Positions 1 through 7,749 are shown, numbered from the stretch's first letter. The stretch is DNA of 64,000 nt from Streptomyces clavifer (GCA_014651175.1 BMWJ01000010.1:1-64000), one strand, 5' to 3'. Program-made: numbers and translations. The notes: generated by a model not told the origin, from the sequence alone.

Positions 1-41
1 CCTCACACCAACTACATTGGCACAAGCCGCATAACCCGTGT

Positions 42-713
42 TCAGGATTCGGGGTCAAGGCCCGGCTTCCCGTTTTCGATTCTTCTTCTTGCCGCTTCTA
101 GGCCCGACCAATGAGTATCGAAATCGCGCTCGAACGCGTATTGGGTAACCATTAGATCGAAGACCAGGCGTTCCAGATGCCCCAACATGTTTTTAAGAAG
201 CCTCAGGCGCCACAGGTTGAGATTTTTGAGATTCTTCGTTTTATCGTTATTCACGGCGTCGCGATTCTCATTGAACGCCACCACCCATTGACCGTGAGCA
301 AGGGAATTTCTGACGCTAAACAGTGGCGAGATCCATTCATCCAAAACCCCGCTAATGCCCTTGTGGTATGCCTGAGCTGTAAAATCAAGTCGCGCCGGGA
401 TGCTCCGCAGTGGGACGCCATAGCGGGCTGAAAAAGCTTCGTCAACCGCCCGCTGCCACTTCTGGGCGATGGATCTTTCACTCATCACGCGTTTTTCCGC
501 GTCCTGCGGAAAATAAAGCGAGGTGACAAGCACCATGAGTCGATCCTCTAGGGTGGCGGCCAAAATCAGCGCAGACGCCTTCGTAAGGGAGTCGACCTCA
601 TGGCTATTTCCGCGACGTATCGCTTCCTTGCAAGATCGACTGGTCACCTCGAAAGCTGTTTCGAGCGCGTCTAGATTGCGGCGATGCGCGGAATTCCGAC
701 GCTGGCGATCCAT
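42..713 (-). CDS. HEPN-like hypothetical protein
   Basis: This gene encodes about 223 residues. I chose the ATG at 713 because a GGGGAGA ribosome site lies just upstream; the frame stays open further but would then cross the tRNA-like sequence at 771-871. The protein is mostly helical and charged, with an RNSLAHG motif around residue 140. That fits the R-x4-H signature of HEPN domains, which are often RNases in defence and toxin systems. The first helices are rich in Arg, and no membrane segment is visible. It lies in island DNA beside an HNH nuclease gene. The HEPN call rests on one motif; it could simply be a helical protein with a chance match. Confidence 0.6.
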   Translation of the reverse strand: MDRQRRNSAHRRNLDALETAFEVTSRSCKEAIRRGNSHEVDSLTKASALILAATLEDRLMVLVTSLYFPQDAEKRVMSERSIAQKWQRAVDEAFSARYGVPLRSIPARLDFTAQAYHKGISGVLDEWISPLFSVRNSLAHGQWVVAFNENRDAVNNDKTKNLKNLNLWRLRLLKNMLGHLERLVFDLMVTQYAFERDFDTHWSGLEAARRRIENGKPGLDPES

Positions 714-770
714 TTTCTCCCCATCTAGATAATTCCGCGGTCGGCGCAATGCATCCGATTCTGATGCACT

Positions 771-871
771 CCGCCGACCTCGGAATCGAACCGAGGAACT
801 CTCACGCAGTGTGAGTGTGTTTTTGAAGAGTTGCCGACCTTCAACTCTTAGCACCATTACACCAGTCGACA
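771..871 (-). tRNA. tRNA-like sequence with non-canonical arms
   Basis: Read on the minus strand this resembles a tRNA. The acceptor halves TGTCGAC (871-865) and GTCGGCG (778-772) pair with two wobbles. The D-loop-like string TGGTGTAATGG matches tRNA-Gln/Glu genes. A T arm CCTCGG-TTCGATT-CCGAGG occupies 796-778. The middle is abnormal: the anticodon arm is an 8-bp stem, AAGAGTTG paired with CAACTCTT, around an 8-nt loop AAGGTCGG (826-849). A separate 5-bp variable arm lies at 801-815, and the D stem pairs badly. At about 101 nt it is too long for a standard tRNA. It may be a divergent mobile-element tRNA, a decoy or a relic. Confidence 0.4.
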
Positions 872-927
872 CTTACTGGACCTCAAGGATGGTCGGGGGC
901 CCAGATTGCTGAGACTTTATCACTTGC

Positions 928-948
928 GCACCCTCCGGCGGAGGGTGC
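928..948. terminator. Short hairpin downstream of HNH gene
   Basis: A 9-bp stem GCACCCTCC/GGAGGGTGC with a 3-nt loop lies between the end of the HNH gene (minus strand) and the tRNA-like sequence. It could end HNH transcription, but there is no clear T-run. Confidence 0.4.
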
Positions 949-1084
949 TTGCGGAGAGCGCCTAGCCTTCATGCACATCCAGCGCCGGGGCAGACCGGCC
1001 CGCCTCGGGCGACGTGGCGCTTTGGCGAGCACGGTCTGGTGTTGCGCCCCGCTAGTGGGGCTCTGAAGGCAGTGTTTGCCTCGT

Positions 1085-1852
1085 TTAGTACCTCCTGGCA
1101 TCCGAGGCGGAAGCGGCGGCACGCTGGATGCTGTCGGCTGCGCTTTCGAGAGCTGCCGGCAGGTCGCTGACACGCATCAAGGCCCGAGTCGCAGAGGCCA
1201 GCAGGGGGACGTTGTCATGCAGATGCATGAGAGCGTCGCCCGCTTCCCGCAGCAAGGGTGCGTTGTCCTGGAGGTGCGAGAGGTTTCGGCTGGCTTCGTA
1301 CACCATCCAGGCTGTGTCCTCGGAGATACCGGCAGGACGCGCCTGTGTGCGCTCAAGGTCTGTTTTTAGGACCTTGAGGAGTGAGGACAACTCCGGCACC
1401 CTTTCCGCGATGGCTCCCAGCACTGGAGCGAGCCGATCGACGTACTGGTCCTGCGCTTCTTGGATCATCTTCACCAGCCGGGTCTCAGTCAACCCGCTCA
1501 GTCCCGCGAGGGCGTCCTGCCCGTCAGCTTCGCGCGCACGCTTCCACCCCTCAAGCATCTCTACCGTGTACTTCTCGCCGTCAGCACCGTCGACGCGTTT
1601 GTGGTGCACATTGCACAGCAGGAGCAGGTTTGCGAAGCTGTTCCTGTCTTCCACACTCCAGGAGGAGTCGTACCGCTTCCCGCCAACCTTCAGTGCACGA
1701 ATGTGGGCGATGTCCAGGTTGAGAACGGGCTTGCGGTCGATGATGCGCACCGTCGGTGCTCCACAGTTGGGGGCATAGCAGCCCCCTCTTGCTAGCGTCA
1801 TGAGCGCAGCAATCGTGGTGTTGTCGTACTTCCTGTGTGGCTCGTCCGCCAT
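1085..1852 (-). CDS. HNH endonuclease domain protein
   Basis: This gene encodes 255 residues. GGAGG lies 8 nt upstream of the ATG, supporting this start. The N-terminal 110 residues hold an HNH/McrA-type nuclease: a metal-knuckle Cys pair (GCYAPNCG), then NLDIAHI, then NLLLLCNVHHKRVD, which supplies the conserved N and H residues. The C-terminal 140 residues form a long helical region with heptad-like leucines, probably for oligomerisation or sensing. Such HNH-plus-helical proteins are common on actinobacterial islands and may act in defence, but no partner is encoded beside it. The nuclease fold is clear; target and role are unknown. Confidence 0.8.
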   Translation of the reverse strand: MADEPHRKYDNTTIAALMTLARGGCYAPNCGAPTVRIIDRKPVLNLDIAHIRALKVGGKRYDSSWSVEDRNSFANLLLLCNVHHKRVDGADGEKYTVEMLEGWKRAREADGQDALAGLSGLTETRLVKMIQEAQDQYVDRLAPVLGAIAERVPELSSLLKVLKTDLERTQARPAGISEDTAWMVYEASRNLSHLQDNAPLLREAGDALMHLHDNVPLLASATRALMRVSDLPAALESAADSIQRAAASASDARRY

Positions 1853-2140
1853 GGTGTCGTCCTCCGATCGACAGGGCTGCCTAAGACGATAGGGGTGAGC
1901 ACTGACAAACGGATTTGCGATGCCTACTAGTTGGGGTATCAGGGTTCATCCATCGCCCGCGCTCAGTTGCAATCTCCTTCGAGACTTGATCCGCAGATGT
2001 CCGGGAGAGCGCGGAGCTGTCTGCCTGTCTGCCGAGCTGCGGAAATGTGAGTCCTGCGCACGGTGCTGTGAGCGGCCCAACCTCCGACCAGGAAGCATGA
2101 TCGGACCCTTGCACCCAGGCCAAAGGACCGCGATACACGG

Positions 2141-2200
2141 ACCGATCTTGAAAACCGTCGTGGCGCGAGTCACCATGGGTTCAAATCCCACACCCACCGC
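2141..2200 (+). other. tRNA-Ser(UGA) 3' fragment, probable att site
   Basis: The sequence matches the 3' half of a Streptomyces tRNA-Ser: anticodon loop CTTGAAAA, variable arm GTCGTGGCGCGAGTCAC, T arm ATGGG-TTCAAAT-CCCAC and acceptor end ACCCACC-G. The 5' half needed to pair with it (GGTGGGT) is absent upstream. This is what an element leaves at its distal end after inserting into the 3' end of a tRNA gene. It implies a full tRNA-Ser(UGA) left of the window and an island ending here. Confidence 0.7.
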
Positions 2201-2208
2201 AGCGCGAG

Positions 2209-2243
2209 AAGGCCCCTGACCAGGCGATACGGTCGGGGGCCTT
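2209..2243 (+). terminator. Terminator behind the tRNA-Ser fragment
   Basis: AAGGCCCCTGACC pairs with GGTCGGGGGCCTT across a 9-nt loop, with one G:T pair. Its position just after the tRNA 3' end suggests it is the natural tRNA-Ser terminator. Confidence 0.65.
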
Positions 2244-2353
2244 CGTCATGTCCAGTGCCCGCCGGTCACCGTTGTTCCCCCTTGTTTCCCGCTCTATCGG
2301 GCACGGAAGGGGCACGCGGGGCGCACGGCTTTGGAGCTGCCGGGGCTAGCTTG

Positions 2354-3109
2354 TCAGCGGCTGATCGGGATTTCGTAGACGATCTCGCAGTGCGCTGCGG
2401 GCACCACGATGTCCGCTGTCTCCACGGGTTGGCCCTGGTCGCTGTAGTACGTCCGCCGGATGTGCGTCACGAGCGCGGCCTTCTGGATGCCGAGTAGCGA
2501 TGCCTCCTCGGCGGTCGCCTGCCGTGGCTCCGGCTGCTCCACCGCATGGCTGACGGTGATTCCGATCGCGGCCATGCGGTTCACGACACCTGCTCCGGCA
2601 TGCGGTCCTCCCTCGGGGAGGACGACGAGAGTGCCGGCGGTGAGCTCGTAAGGCTCCCAACTCGTCGACAGCTGCACCGGCCTGCCGTCCGCGAGGAACT
2701 CGTATGCCGTCCGCACGCACAGCGCCCCCTCGGTAATCCCGAGCCGCGCCGCGATCTCAGCCGGGGCCGGTACCTTCGCGTCGGTCCGGCTCTCCCAATC
2801 GCTCTGCCTGCCGAGGGCCTTCATGTCCTGGCGGAACGGGGAGCCGCTGGGCTGCTCGCGTGCGGATGACCGAACGACCCGTACCCGCTGCCGGGCTTCG
2901 GCGACGTAGGTGCCCGATCCGGCCCGGCCCTCCAGCACGCCCTGGGAGATCAGCAACTCCTGGGCACGGCGCACCACGTTCTCACCCACGCCGCACTCCT
3001 GGCCGATCTGGGCGCGAGAGGGAAGGCGGTCGCCTGGTTCCCAGACGTGCTCCGCGATGCGCTGCCGGAGTTCGTCGGCGATGCGGAGATACGGCGGTTG
3101 CTCAGACAT
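2354..3109 (-). CDS. GntR/UTRA-family transcriptional regulator
   Basis: The product is 251 residues, the usual HutC-subfamily length. The first 70 residues are a GntR winged helix, with PGDRLPSRAQIGQECGVG followed by the recognition segment and wing GSGTYV. The rest is a UTRA effector domain, with typical strings such as TAYEFLADGRPVQLSTSW and ending VYEIPISR. It is divergent from the operon at 3188-5253, and two near-identical palindromes lie in the shared promoter. It therefore probably represses itself and that operon, as KorA-type regulators of Streptomyces elements do. The effector ligand cannot be read from sequence. Confidence 0.85.
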   Translation of the reverse strand: MSEQPPYLRIADELRQRIAEHVWEPGDRLPSRAQIGQECGVGENVVRRAQELLISQGVLEGRAGSGTYVAEARQRVRVVRSSAREQPSGSPFRQDMKALGRQSDWESRTDAKVPAPAEIAARLGITEGALCVRTAYEFLADGRPVQLSTSWEPYELTAGTLVVLPEGGPHAGAGVVNRMAAIGITVSHAVEQPEPRQATAEEASLLGIQKAALVTHIRRTYYSDQGQPVETADIVVPAAHCEIVYEIPISR

Positions 3110-3118
3110 ATGGAAAAT

Positions 3119-3149
3119 CTAGTCCACTAGCTCTAATCTAGTTAACTAG
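3119..3149. promoter_or_regulatory. Paired operators CTAGTnnACTAG
   Basis: CTAGTCCACTAG (3119-3130) and CTAGTTAACTAG (3138-3149) are 12-bp palindromes that differ only at the two central bases and start 19 bp apart, about two helical turns. They sit between the divergent GntR gene and the small-gene operon and are the likely binding sites of that GntR protein. Confidence 0.7.
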
Positions 3150-3187
3150 CTTCACTGAAAGTGATCGCTGGTGACGGAGGCTGCCCT

Positions 3188-3466
3188 GTGTCCGCTTCGG
3201 GAGTGAGTGCGGCGGCCATCGCCGCCCGGCTGTCCGCCGCCGGGCTCCCCACGCGCGTGGAGGAGCACACCCGGTTCACGACGGTTGAGGCAGAAGTGCC
3301 GGAAACGCTCTCCGCCGAGTCATGGCGGGAGGTCCTGGACGTGGTGGCCGACGCCGATCGATTCGGACTCCTGGCCACCAGCTTGAACGGCCGCACCTTA
3401 TGGGCGGTCGTACGCAAAACGGTCCCCACGACGGGCGATGTCGGGGGACCGAGCTATCAGCGATAG
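3188..3466 (+). CDS. Hypothetical AICE protein, operon gene 1
   Basis: The product is 92 residues. GTG at 3188 was preferred over GTG at 3161 because GGAGG lies 7 nt before it. The protein is acidic and compact, with an Ala-rich start (SAAAIAARLSAAGLP) and a probable alpha-beta fold; no cysteines, membrane segments or catalytic motifs are visible. It opens an operon of six tightly packed genes facing away from the GntR regulator, whose operators lie just upstream. I do not recognise a characterised family; similar short proteins are common on Streptomyces integrative elements. Confidence 0.65.
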   Translation: MSASGVSAAAIAARLSAAGLPTRVEEHTRFTTVEAEVPETLSAESWREVLDVVADADRFGLLATSLNGRTLWAVVRKTVPTTGDVGGPSYQR

Positions 3467-3478
3467 GAGCTGACCAGC

Positions 3479-3790
3479 ATGCTCAACCGTATCCGCCGTG
3501 CCGCCTCGCTCACCAGAGAGCGGTACTTCCCCAAGGGCCGGCACCGCCGCCCCTTAACGCCCTCCCGGCCGCTGGCTACTCCAACCTCCACCACGTCGGC
3601 TGACGTGTCGACCGTTCGCCTGGGTCCGGCTTCGGCTGGCGCGGTCCACCGTCGCCCCCTGAGGGGTGAGGACGTCGAGCTTGTCCGTCCGTACCTGGTG
3701 GCGTGGGAAGAGCGTGTAAGGACGCGAGCGGTGGTCGTCGCGCCTCGTCTGCCGGCCGATGCCTGGTCGGCTCTCACGGGGGCCCGCTGA
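3479..3790 (+). CDS. Hypothetical basic protein, operon gene 2
   Basis: The product is 103 residues. AGGAG precedes the ATG at a normal distance. The first 30 residues are strongly basic (LNRIRRAASLTRERYF), followed by a Pro/Thr-rich linker and a helix-forming half around EDVELVRPYLVAWEERV. No known domain is recognised. The stop overlaps the start of the next gene (TGATG), so the two are probably translationally coupled. The small size, basic charge and position suggest an accessory role in element maintenance, but that is inference only. Confidence 0.6.
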   Translation: MLNRIRRAASLTRERYFPKGRHRRPLTPSRPLATPTSTTSADVSTVRLGPASAGAVHRRPLRGEDVELVRPYLVAWEERVRTRAVVVAPRLPADAWSALTGAR

Positions 3791-3993
3791 TGCCTCCTCG
3801 TCGCGGGCCGCACCCTACGAACACCGCTTCCGTCCCCTACCGCTCGATCGCGTGCCGGATCGGCACGCACTCCTCGTGCGTTGAGTCCTCCCCGTTCTTG
3901 GCACCGGTCGACGTCCCGGTGATCTATGAGGCATGCGACTGCTCGTGCCACTCGACGCCCGAACGGCCTGTGCCCGTTGAGGTGACGCTGTGA
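3790..3993 (+). CDS. Small Cys/His-rich AICE protein, operon gene 3
   Basis: The product is 67 residues, starting at the ATG that overlaps the previous stop. It holds five cysteines and several histidines, clustered as ACRIGTHSSC and EACDCSCH, which could bind zinc. Short proteins with this pattern recur in Streptomyces integrative elements between regulator genes, as far as I recall, and have no assigned function. The stop overlaps the next gene's GTG, again indicating coupled translation. Confidence 0.65.
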   Translation: MPPRRGPHPTNTASVPYRSIACRIGTHSSCVESSPFLAPVDVPVIYEACDCSCHSTPERPVPVEVTL

Positions 3994-4214
3994 AGCCTCA
4001 AGTCCCCGGCGGTGCGCTGGTCTCCCACATCGAGGTCACCGCGGCCACAGTGCAGCGCGGCGACATCATCCAACTCGGCGGCCAGGCATGTCGGGTGAGA
4101 GACCTCTTCCAGCTCCCCCAGGGGGCCAAGCAACTGGTCTTCGAGTCGGGCGAACTGCTGGCCATACACACGCGTACCCGGCTCGTCGCCGTGCGCCTGC
4201 TGAGACGGCGGTGA
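3990..4214 (+). CDS. Small beta-rich hypothetical protein, operon gene 4
   Basis: The product is 74 residues, starting at a GTG that overlaps the upstream stop (GTGA). It looks like a small beta barrel: GDIIQLGGQACRVRDLFQL, then repeated short strands (AIHTRTRLVAVRLLRRR) and a basic C-terminus. This might be a nucleic-acid-binding OB or SH3-like fold, which is a guess from strand spacing. Its stop overlaps the GTG of the following GntR gene. Confidence 0.6.
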   Translation: MKPQVPGGALVSHIEVTAATVQRGDIIQLGGQACRVRDLFQLPQGAKQLVFESGELLAIHTRTRLVAVRLLRRR

Positions 4215-4954
4215 CCGGTTCCGTGCCCTCTCGTCACCACTACATCGCCGACGATCTCCGCCACCAGATCACGACGGGCCGCATCAAGCCTGCCGAGCGC
4301 CTGCCGTCCGAAGTCGGCTTGGCCGCGCGGTACAAGGTCAGCACAGTCACCCTGCGACGTGCTCTCGCCGTGCTTCAGGGCGAAGGGCTCGTCGAGAAGA
4401 TCCACGGCAAGGGCAACTACGTCCGTCGCCCCCGCCGCAAGATCATGTACGTCGGCGGCTGGGGCACGCTGGACCCCTGGACCGCCGCTGAGTCAACGTT
4501 GCGCGTCACGGTTCGCAGCACCACGGTTCCGGCCTCCGTGCACCTGACGACGTTGCTGAAGGTGCCAACGGGCAGCCCCCTCGCGGAGTATTCCTGCCTC
4601 AGCCTCGAACAAGGGTCGCCGCACGGCCTGGCCCGCATCTACATCCCGCGCGACCTGGCCCCGGCCGGCGTGCTCGACGACGACTCCACGTGCCGGGAAG
4701 CGATCACGAGATTCGCTGTCCTCGGCCCGTCGCCGGCCACAGTCCGAGAGACGGTCTGCGCCCGATCCCCCACCCCGGATGAAGCCTCGGCCCTCCGGAT
4801 CGGATCTACCGCGGCAGTCCTCGCGATCACCCGTATCGCCACTGACTCCACCGGCCGCGTTATCGAAGCCGCACTCCTGGCTTTCCCGGGAGACCGCGTC
4901 GACGCCGTTTTCACCGCCCACCACGTGCTCGACGAGAGGCAGACCCAAGGATGA
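4211..4954 (+). CDS. GntR-family transcriptional regulator
   Basis: The product is 247 residues from GTG 4211, which overlaps the preceding stop; longer starts would overlap the upstream gene extensively. Residues 1-70 form the GntR winged helix (RLPSEVGLAARYKVS, then LRRALAVLQGEGLV and the wing GKGNYV). The C-terminal part resembles a UTRA effector domain but is weaker than in the other two GntR proteins here. It sits inside the operon controlled by the 3119-3149 sites, so it may be a second-tier regulator. Target sites are not evident. Confidence 0.8.
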   Translation: MTGSVPSRHHYIADDLRHQITTGRIKPAERLPSEVGLAARYKVSTVTLRRALAVLQGEGLVEKIHGKGNYVRRPRRKIMYVGGWGTLDPWTAAESTLRVTVRSTTVPASVHLTTLLKVPTGSPLAEYSCLSLEQGSPHGLARIYIPRDLAPAGVLDDDSTCREAITRFAVLGPSPATVRETVCARSPTPDEASALRIGSTAAVLAITRIATDSTGRVIEAALLAFPGDRVDAVFTAHHVLDERQTQG

Positions 4955-5253
4955 CAGCACCGAACGAACTGCGGCTTCTCCCGTGGTCGGGCCCGGAGAA
5001 CAAGCCCTGCTATCTGAGCACTGACGACACGGAGGGCTACATGTCCCGCTTGGCGGACAACGTCGAAGCGGTCCAACTCGGCACTGCGGCCCAACTGCTG
5101 GAGGTGGTATCGGAAACCCTCGACGACGAGGACGCCGATCCGATTGAACTTCGCCGCCTGGGCCACGCCTTGACCGGTGCCCTGAAGGACGTACTTCGCG
5201 TTGCAGTCAGCCGCGGTCATCTCCTGGCGGCGGACGAGCCCCACCGAGTCTGA
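4951..5253 (+). CDS. Hypothetical AICE protein, operon gene 6
   Basis: The product is 100 residues and its ATG overlaps the GntR stop (ATGA). The N-terminus reads LRLLPWSGPENKPCYLSTDD, and the remainder is helical (MSRLADNVEAVQLGTAAQLLEV and on). From memory, proteins with this LLPW...PCYLS start are a recurring family on Streptomyces integrative elements, without known function. It closes the operon; a strong terminator follows 33 bp later. Confidence 0.65.
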   Translation: MTAPNELRLLPWSGPENKPCYLSTDDTEGYMSRLADNVEAVQLGTAAQLLEVVSETLDDEDADPIELRRLGHALTGALKDVLRVAVSRGHLLAADEPHRV

Positions 5254-5285
5254 TTAGACGCAGGCAGAAGACTGTCTCCTACTAC

Positions 5286-5330
5286 GCGGGGAGGGGATCC
5301 CAAGCACAGAACCGGGGCTCCCCTCCCCGC
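5286..5330 (+). terminator. Terminator of the 3188-5253 operon
   Basis: GCGGGGAGGGG (5286-5296) pairs perfectly with CCCCTCCCCGC (5320-5330), an 11-bp GC stem 33 bp after the last stop codon. There is no T-run, which is common for Streptomyces terminators. Confidence 0.7.
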
Positions 5331-5943
5331 CGCGCTGTGCCCGCACGGACCTTCGGCGCGAACTGGTGCAGTGAGCAGATCTCCTGTACTGGTTCAGTCG
5401 ATCCGGGGCTCGTCAGCCGGTCAGTAAACCACCATGCGTGCCATGAGCTTGGGAATCACTGATGCTCCAGCCTCGAGCGGGCCGCTGATCTGGGATAGCA
5501 GTGGCTGGCACCCCGCCGGGCCAGCCAGACGCTGACCTCTGTTGACCGCTGTTCATCGCACCTGGTGGCACGGCTCTGGCACGGCTACCCTCTGATCCGT
5601 AGCTCTAGCCGGGTCGGTCAACTACGGCCATACCGGCCGATACTCGGTCCCGGAGAGCAGTAAAGGGTGGGGACGGTTGCTGCGGTTGCGGTACTGCACC
5701 GCTGTAAGGAAGGGGCGGCCACGATGTCGGCTACAAAGCGATGCCAAGTCTTTCTACTGCCTTAAGGTGGCTTGCCTCCGGTGCCCGCACGTGGGTGCTC
5801 GCCCGCCTCATCCCACTCAGCTCGGCCGTTGACTGTGCCGTCCCAGCTGGAGAGGCCATGGTTCAGGCGAGCAGTAGTGGAGAATACTTGCACAGAACCT
5901 ACTTGCTGTAGGTAAGCGTCCCGGCACAGAGATTGGACAGTAC
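5331..5943. other. Gene-free stretch before the SLATT gene
   Basis: About 610 bp without a convincing gene. A minus-strand frame at 5762-5959 lacks a ribosome site and family resemblance. Composition shifts toward A/T near the right end, where the SLATT/TIR segment begins, so a junction of acquired DNA may lie here. Confidence 0.5.
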
Positions 5944-6405
5944 ATGTCTGATATTCCACCCTCCCAGTCAGACGAAACTAGCTACGCCATGACGTTAGCT
6001 AATGACTCATACGAGTGGTATAAAAGTCGCGCAATTCGATCACGTCGCATCTTCAAGGCCTCTGAGACGGCAATTCTTTTGATTTCATCCTCCATTCCCC
6101 TGTCGGTCGTATTCTTTTCTAAGAATACGACCCTCCCGGCAATTTTTGGGGTCGCGGTAGTAGTCCTATCCGGACTTCGCTCAATATTTCATTGGCAAGA
6201 CAACTACTTGCGATTCAGTGCCGCCCGCGAAGCTGTCGAAGCGGAACGCCGGCGCTACCACACCGAAGTCGAGCCGTATGACGATCCGACGACTAAAGAT
6301 AAAATGCTGGCGGCAGAAGTAACACGAATTGAACAAGGAGAAATGAATAGTTGGATAGAAGTCGCCACGGAGAGGCCGAATTACGGCCCCACCCCTCTGC
6401 CTTAA
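5944..6405 (+). CDS. SLATT / DUF4231-like two-TM protein
   Basis: The product is 153 residues. After a 15-residue polar start comes YEWYKSRAIRSRRIFKASE, then two hydrophobic helices (about 42-58 and 63-80) and a long helical tail starting FHWQDNYLRFSAAREAVEAE. This layout matches the SLATT/DUF4231 two-TM effectors, which are thought to permeabilise membranes on signals such as cyclic nucleotides. No nucleotidyltransferase or SLOG sensor gene lies beside it; the neighbour is a TIR gene facing it tail to tail 42 bp away. Codon use is clearly more A/T-rich than the rest of the element, a sign of recent transfer. Confidence 0.75.
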   Translation: MSDIPPSQSDETSYAMTLANDSYEWYKSRAIRSRRIFKASETAILLISSSIPLSVVFFSKNTTLPAIFGVAVVVLSGLRSIFHWQDNYLRFSAAREAVEAERRRYHTEVEPYDDPTTKDKMLAAEVTRIEQGEMNSWIEVATERPNYGPTPLP

Positions 6406-6447
6406 TCTGAAAGGGTAAGTGGGGAACGTGCAGCATGGGAAATAAGC

Positions 6448-7560
6448 TTAAAGCTTTCCGGTGTCATTGATTAGGCGCTCCCATTCATCTAGAATCGCCT
6501 GCCCGTCCATTACTTGCCGAACTGCGGATTCCATTTTTACAGCCAATGGTCGCATTGCCTTGCTAAGCCCCTTCAGGGCGCTCACGTTCTCAGAAAATAC
6601 GCGAAGTGCGGGAATATTGGCACGGGAGGCTGCCACTGCACCTCTTACATTAGAGAAAAACTCCTTAACAGTACCCAGTTCCTCAGCCGAGACTGCCTGC
6701 CGGGGAGCTTCGCGAATCAACGCCAGAATGCCTGGCTCGACATTCACAAGTTCGGCGGAATACAGGTTGCCCAACTCGTAGAAACGATCCACCGGCACAG
6801 TGATACGTTCAGCAAGTTGATGACTCACGCGCAACCTACCTGCGAACCCACCCCCTTGAGCGTCAGATCGCTGAATCTCCTCTGCCGCCAAACCTGTTTC
6901 CCTACCGATTACTTCCATGACGGAGGCGAACTCCTCCACCACGCTAGTCCAGCGAGGGAAGGCGGCCTCCATACCTGCCATCATCTCAAGCAGAGTAGAT
7001 TCTTCACCTTCCGGGGACTCAATATCACGCTCATTTTCCGAGGCTACTTGAACTGAACGCTCAAGGATGCCCACAAGGCGCTCAGCAAGATTCTCCACTG
7101 CCTTTCTGTGTGCAGGCGAATTTGAGTCCTCCGTCCTGAGTTTCGTCCAGTCAACGTACTGGCGATTGGCAATCAAAGACATAACCTCATCAGGACTATC
7201 CTCGGAAAGTCCTGGAACCTTGACGTAAAGAATGGGGAGGAGGAGTTCCTCCAGGCCCAGGCTCCTGGCGTGGCCAGAGAACGTCAGCACCTCTCGGCGA
7301 CATTCTGGGCTCTTAAAGAAGGCTGGCGTCACAATTGGAATGCAGAAAGTCGTACCTGCTAGGGCGGCCTCGATTCTCGACCGCCATTCGGCCCCCCATT
7401 CCAGATCATTTTTGTCCACAAAAATTCGAAGATCTTCAGCTGTGATTACTTCATATTCATCAGAGATCAACTTGGCGAGTTCTCTGATCCGCCCCTTATT
7501 GAGTTCGTCATCCCTGTGCGTATAACTCCAGAAACCGACCACTTTTTCGTAACTATTCAT
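6448..7560 (-). CDS. TIR-domain protein, putative NADase effector
   Basis: The product is 370 residues. Residues 5-130 are a TIR domain: FWSYTHRDDE as the first strand and box, FVDKNDLEWGAEWRSRIEAAL, CIPIVTPAFFKS, and C87/E90 in SPECRREV, where E90 fits the catalytic glutamate of NAD-cleaving TIRs. The second half is helical and ends in a region rich in FSENVSALKGLSKAM-type helices, probably a sensing or oligomerisation module; no transmembrane helix is visible. Bacterial TIR proteins commonly kill infected cells by depleting NAD+. It converges with the SLATT gene. No ribosome site is obvious at the ATG, so expression may be low or leaderless. Confidence 0.8.
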   Translation of the reverse strand: MNSYEKVVGFWSYTHRDDELNKGRIRELAKLISDEYEVITAEDLRIFVDKNDLEWGAEWRSRIEAALAGTTFCIPIVTPAFFKSPECRREVLTFSGHARSLGLEELLLPILYVKVPGLSEDSPDEVMSLIANRQYVDWTKLRTEDSNSPAHRKAVENLAERLVGILERSVQVASENERDIESPEGEESTLLEMMAGMEAAFPRWTSVVEEFASVMEVIGRETGLAAEEIQRSDAQGGGFAGRLRVSHQLAERITVPVDRFYELGNLYSAELVNVEPGILALIREAPRQAVSAEELGTVKEFFSNVRGAVAASRANIPALRVFSENVSALKGLSKAMRPLAVKMESAVRQVMDGQAILDEWERLINDTGKL

Positions 7561-7696
7561 GGAGTGAATCTAGCGCAGGGTGTGCGCGGGGGCGCTCGAA
7601 ATGAGTATTTCTACTGCTTGGATCTTCTGTTCATGATAAATGGGTTACAGACGGCTGATTCGCATGATATGCAGCCAAACCCACCACTCGCCCCGG

Positions 7697-7749
7697 CTTC
7701 CATCCCGTCCGCTCGGCTTTGCCTGGGTCGGAGGTGGTCGGGATGGAAG
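7697..7749. repeat. Inverted repeat in the gap 7561-7994
   Basis: CTTCCATCCCG (7697-7707) and CGGGATGGAAG (7739-7749) form an 11-bp perfect inverted repeat with a 31-nt interior. The 434-bp gap between TIR and Nudix genes is otherwise empty. The repeat may terminate transcription or mark a recombination junction of the TIR cargo. Confidence 0.55.

Noticed and set aside
2141-2200. tRNA-Ser fragment as the AICE attachment site
   Set aside because: No copy of the fragment or full tRNA-Ser lies beyond int near 15510-16260, so the pair needed for an AICE att is missing.
1920-2219. 99-residue frame across the tRNA-Ser fragment
   Set aside because: It overlaps the tRNA remnant, shows no family pattern and has no ribosome site.
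5762-5959. 65-residue minus-strand frame
   Set aside because: No ribosome site, no recognisable pattern, and it overlaps the SLATT start.
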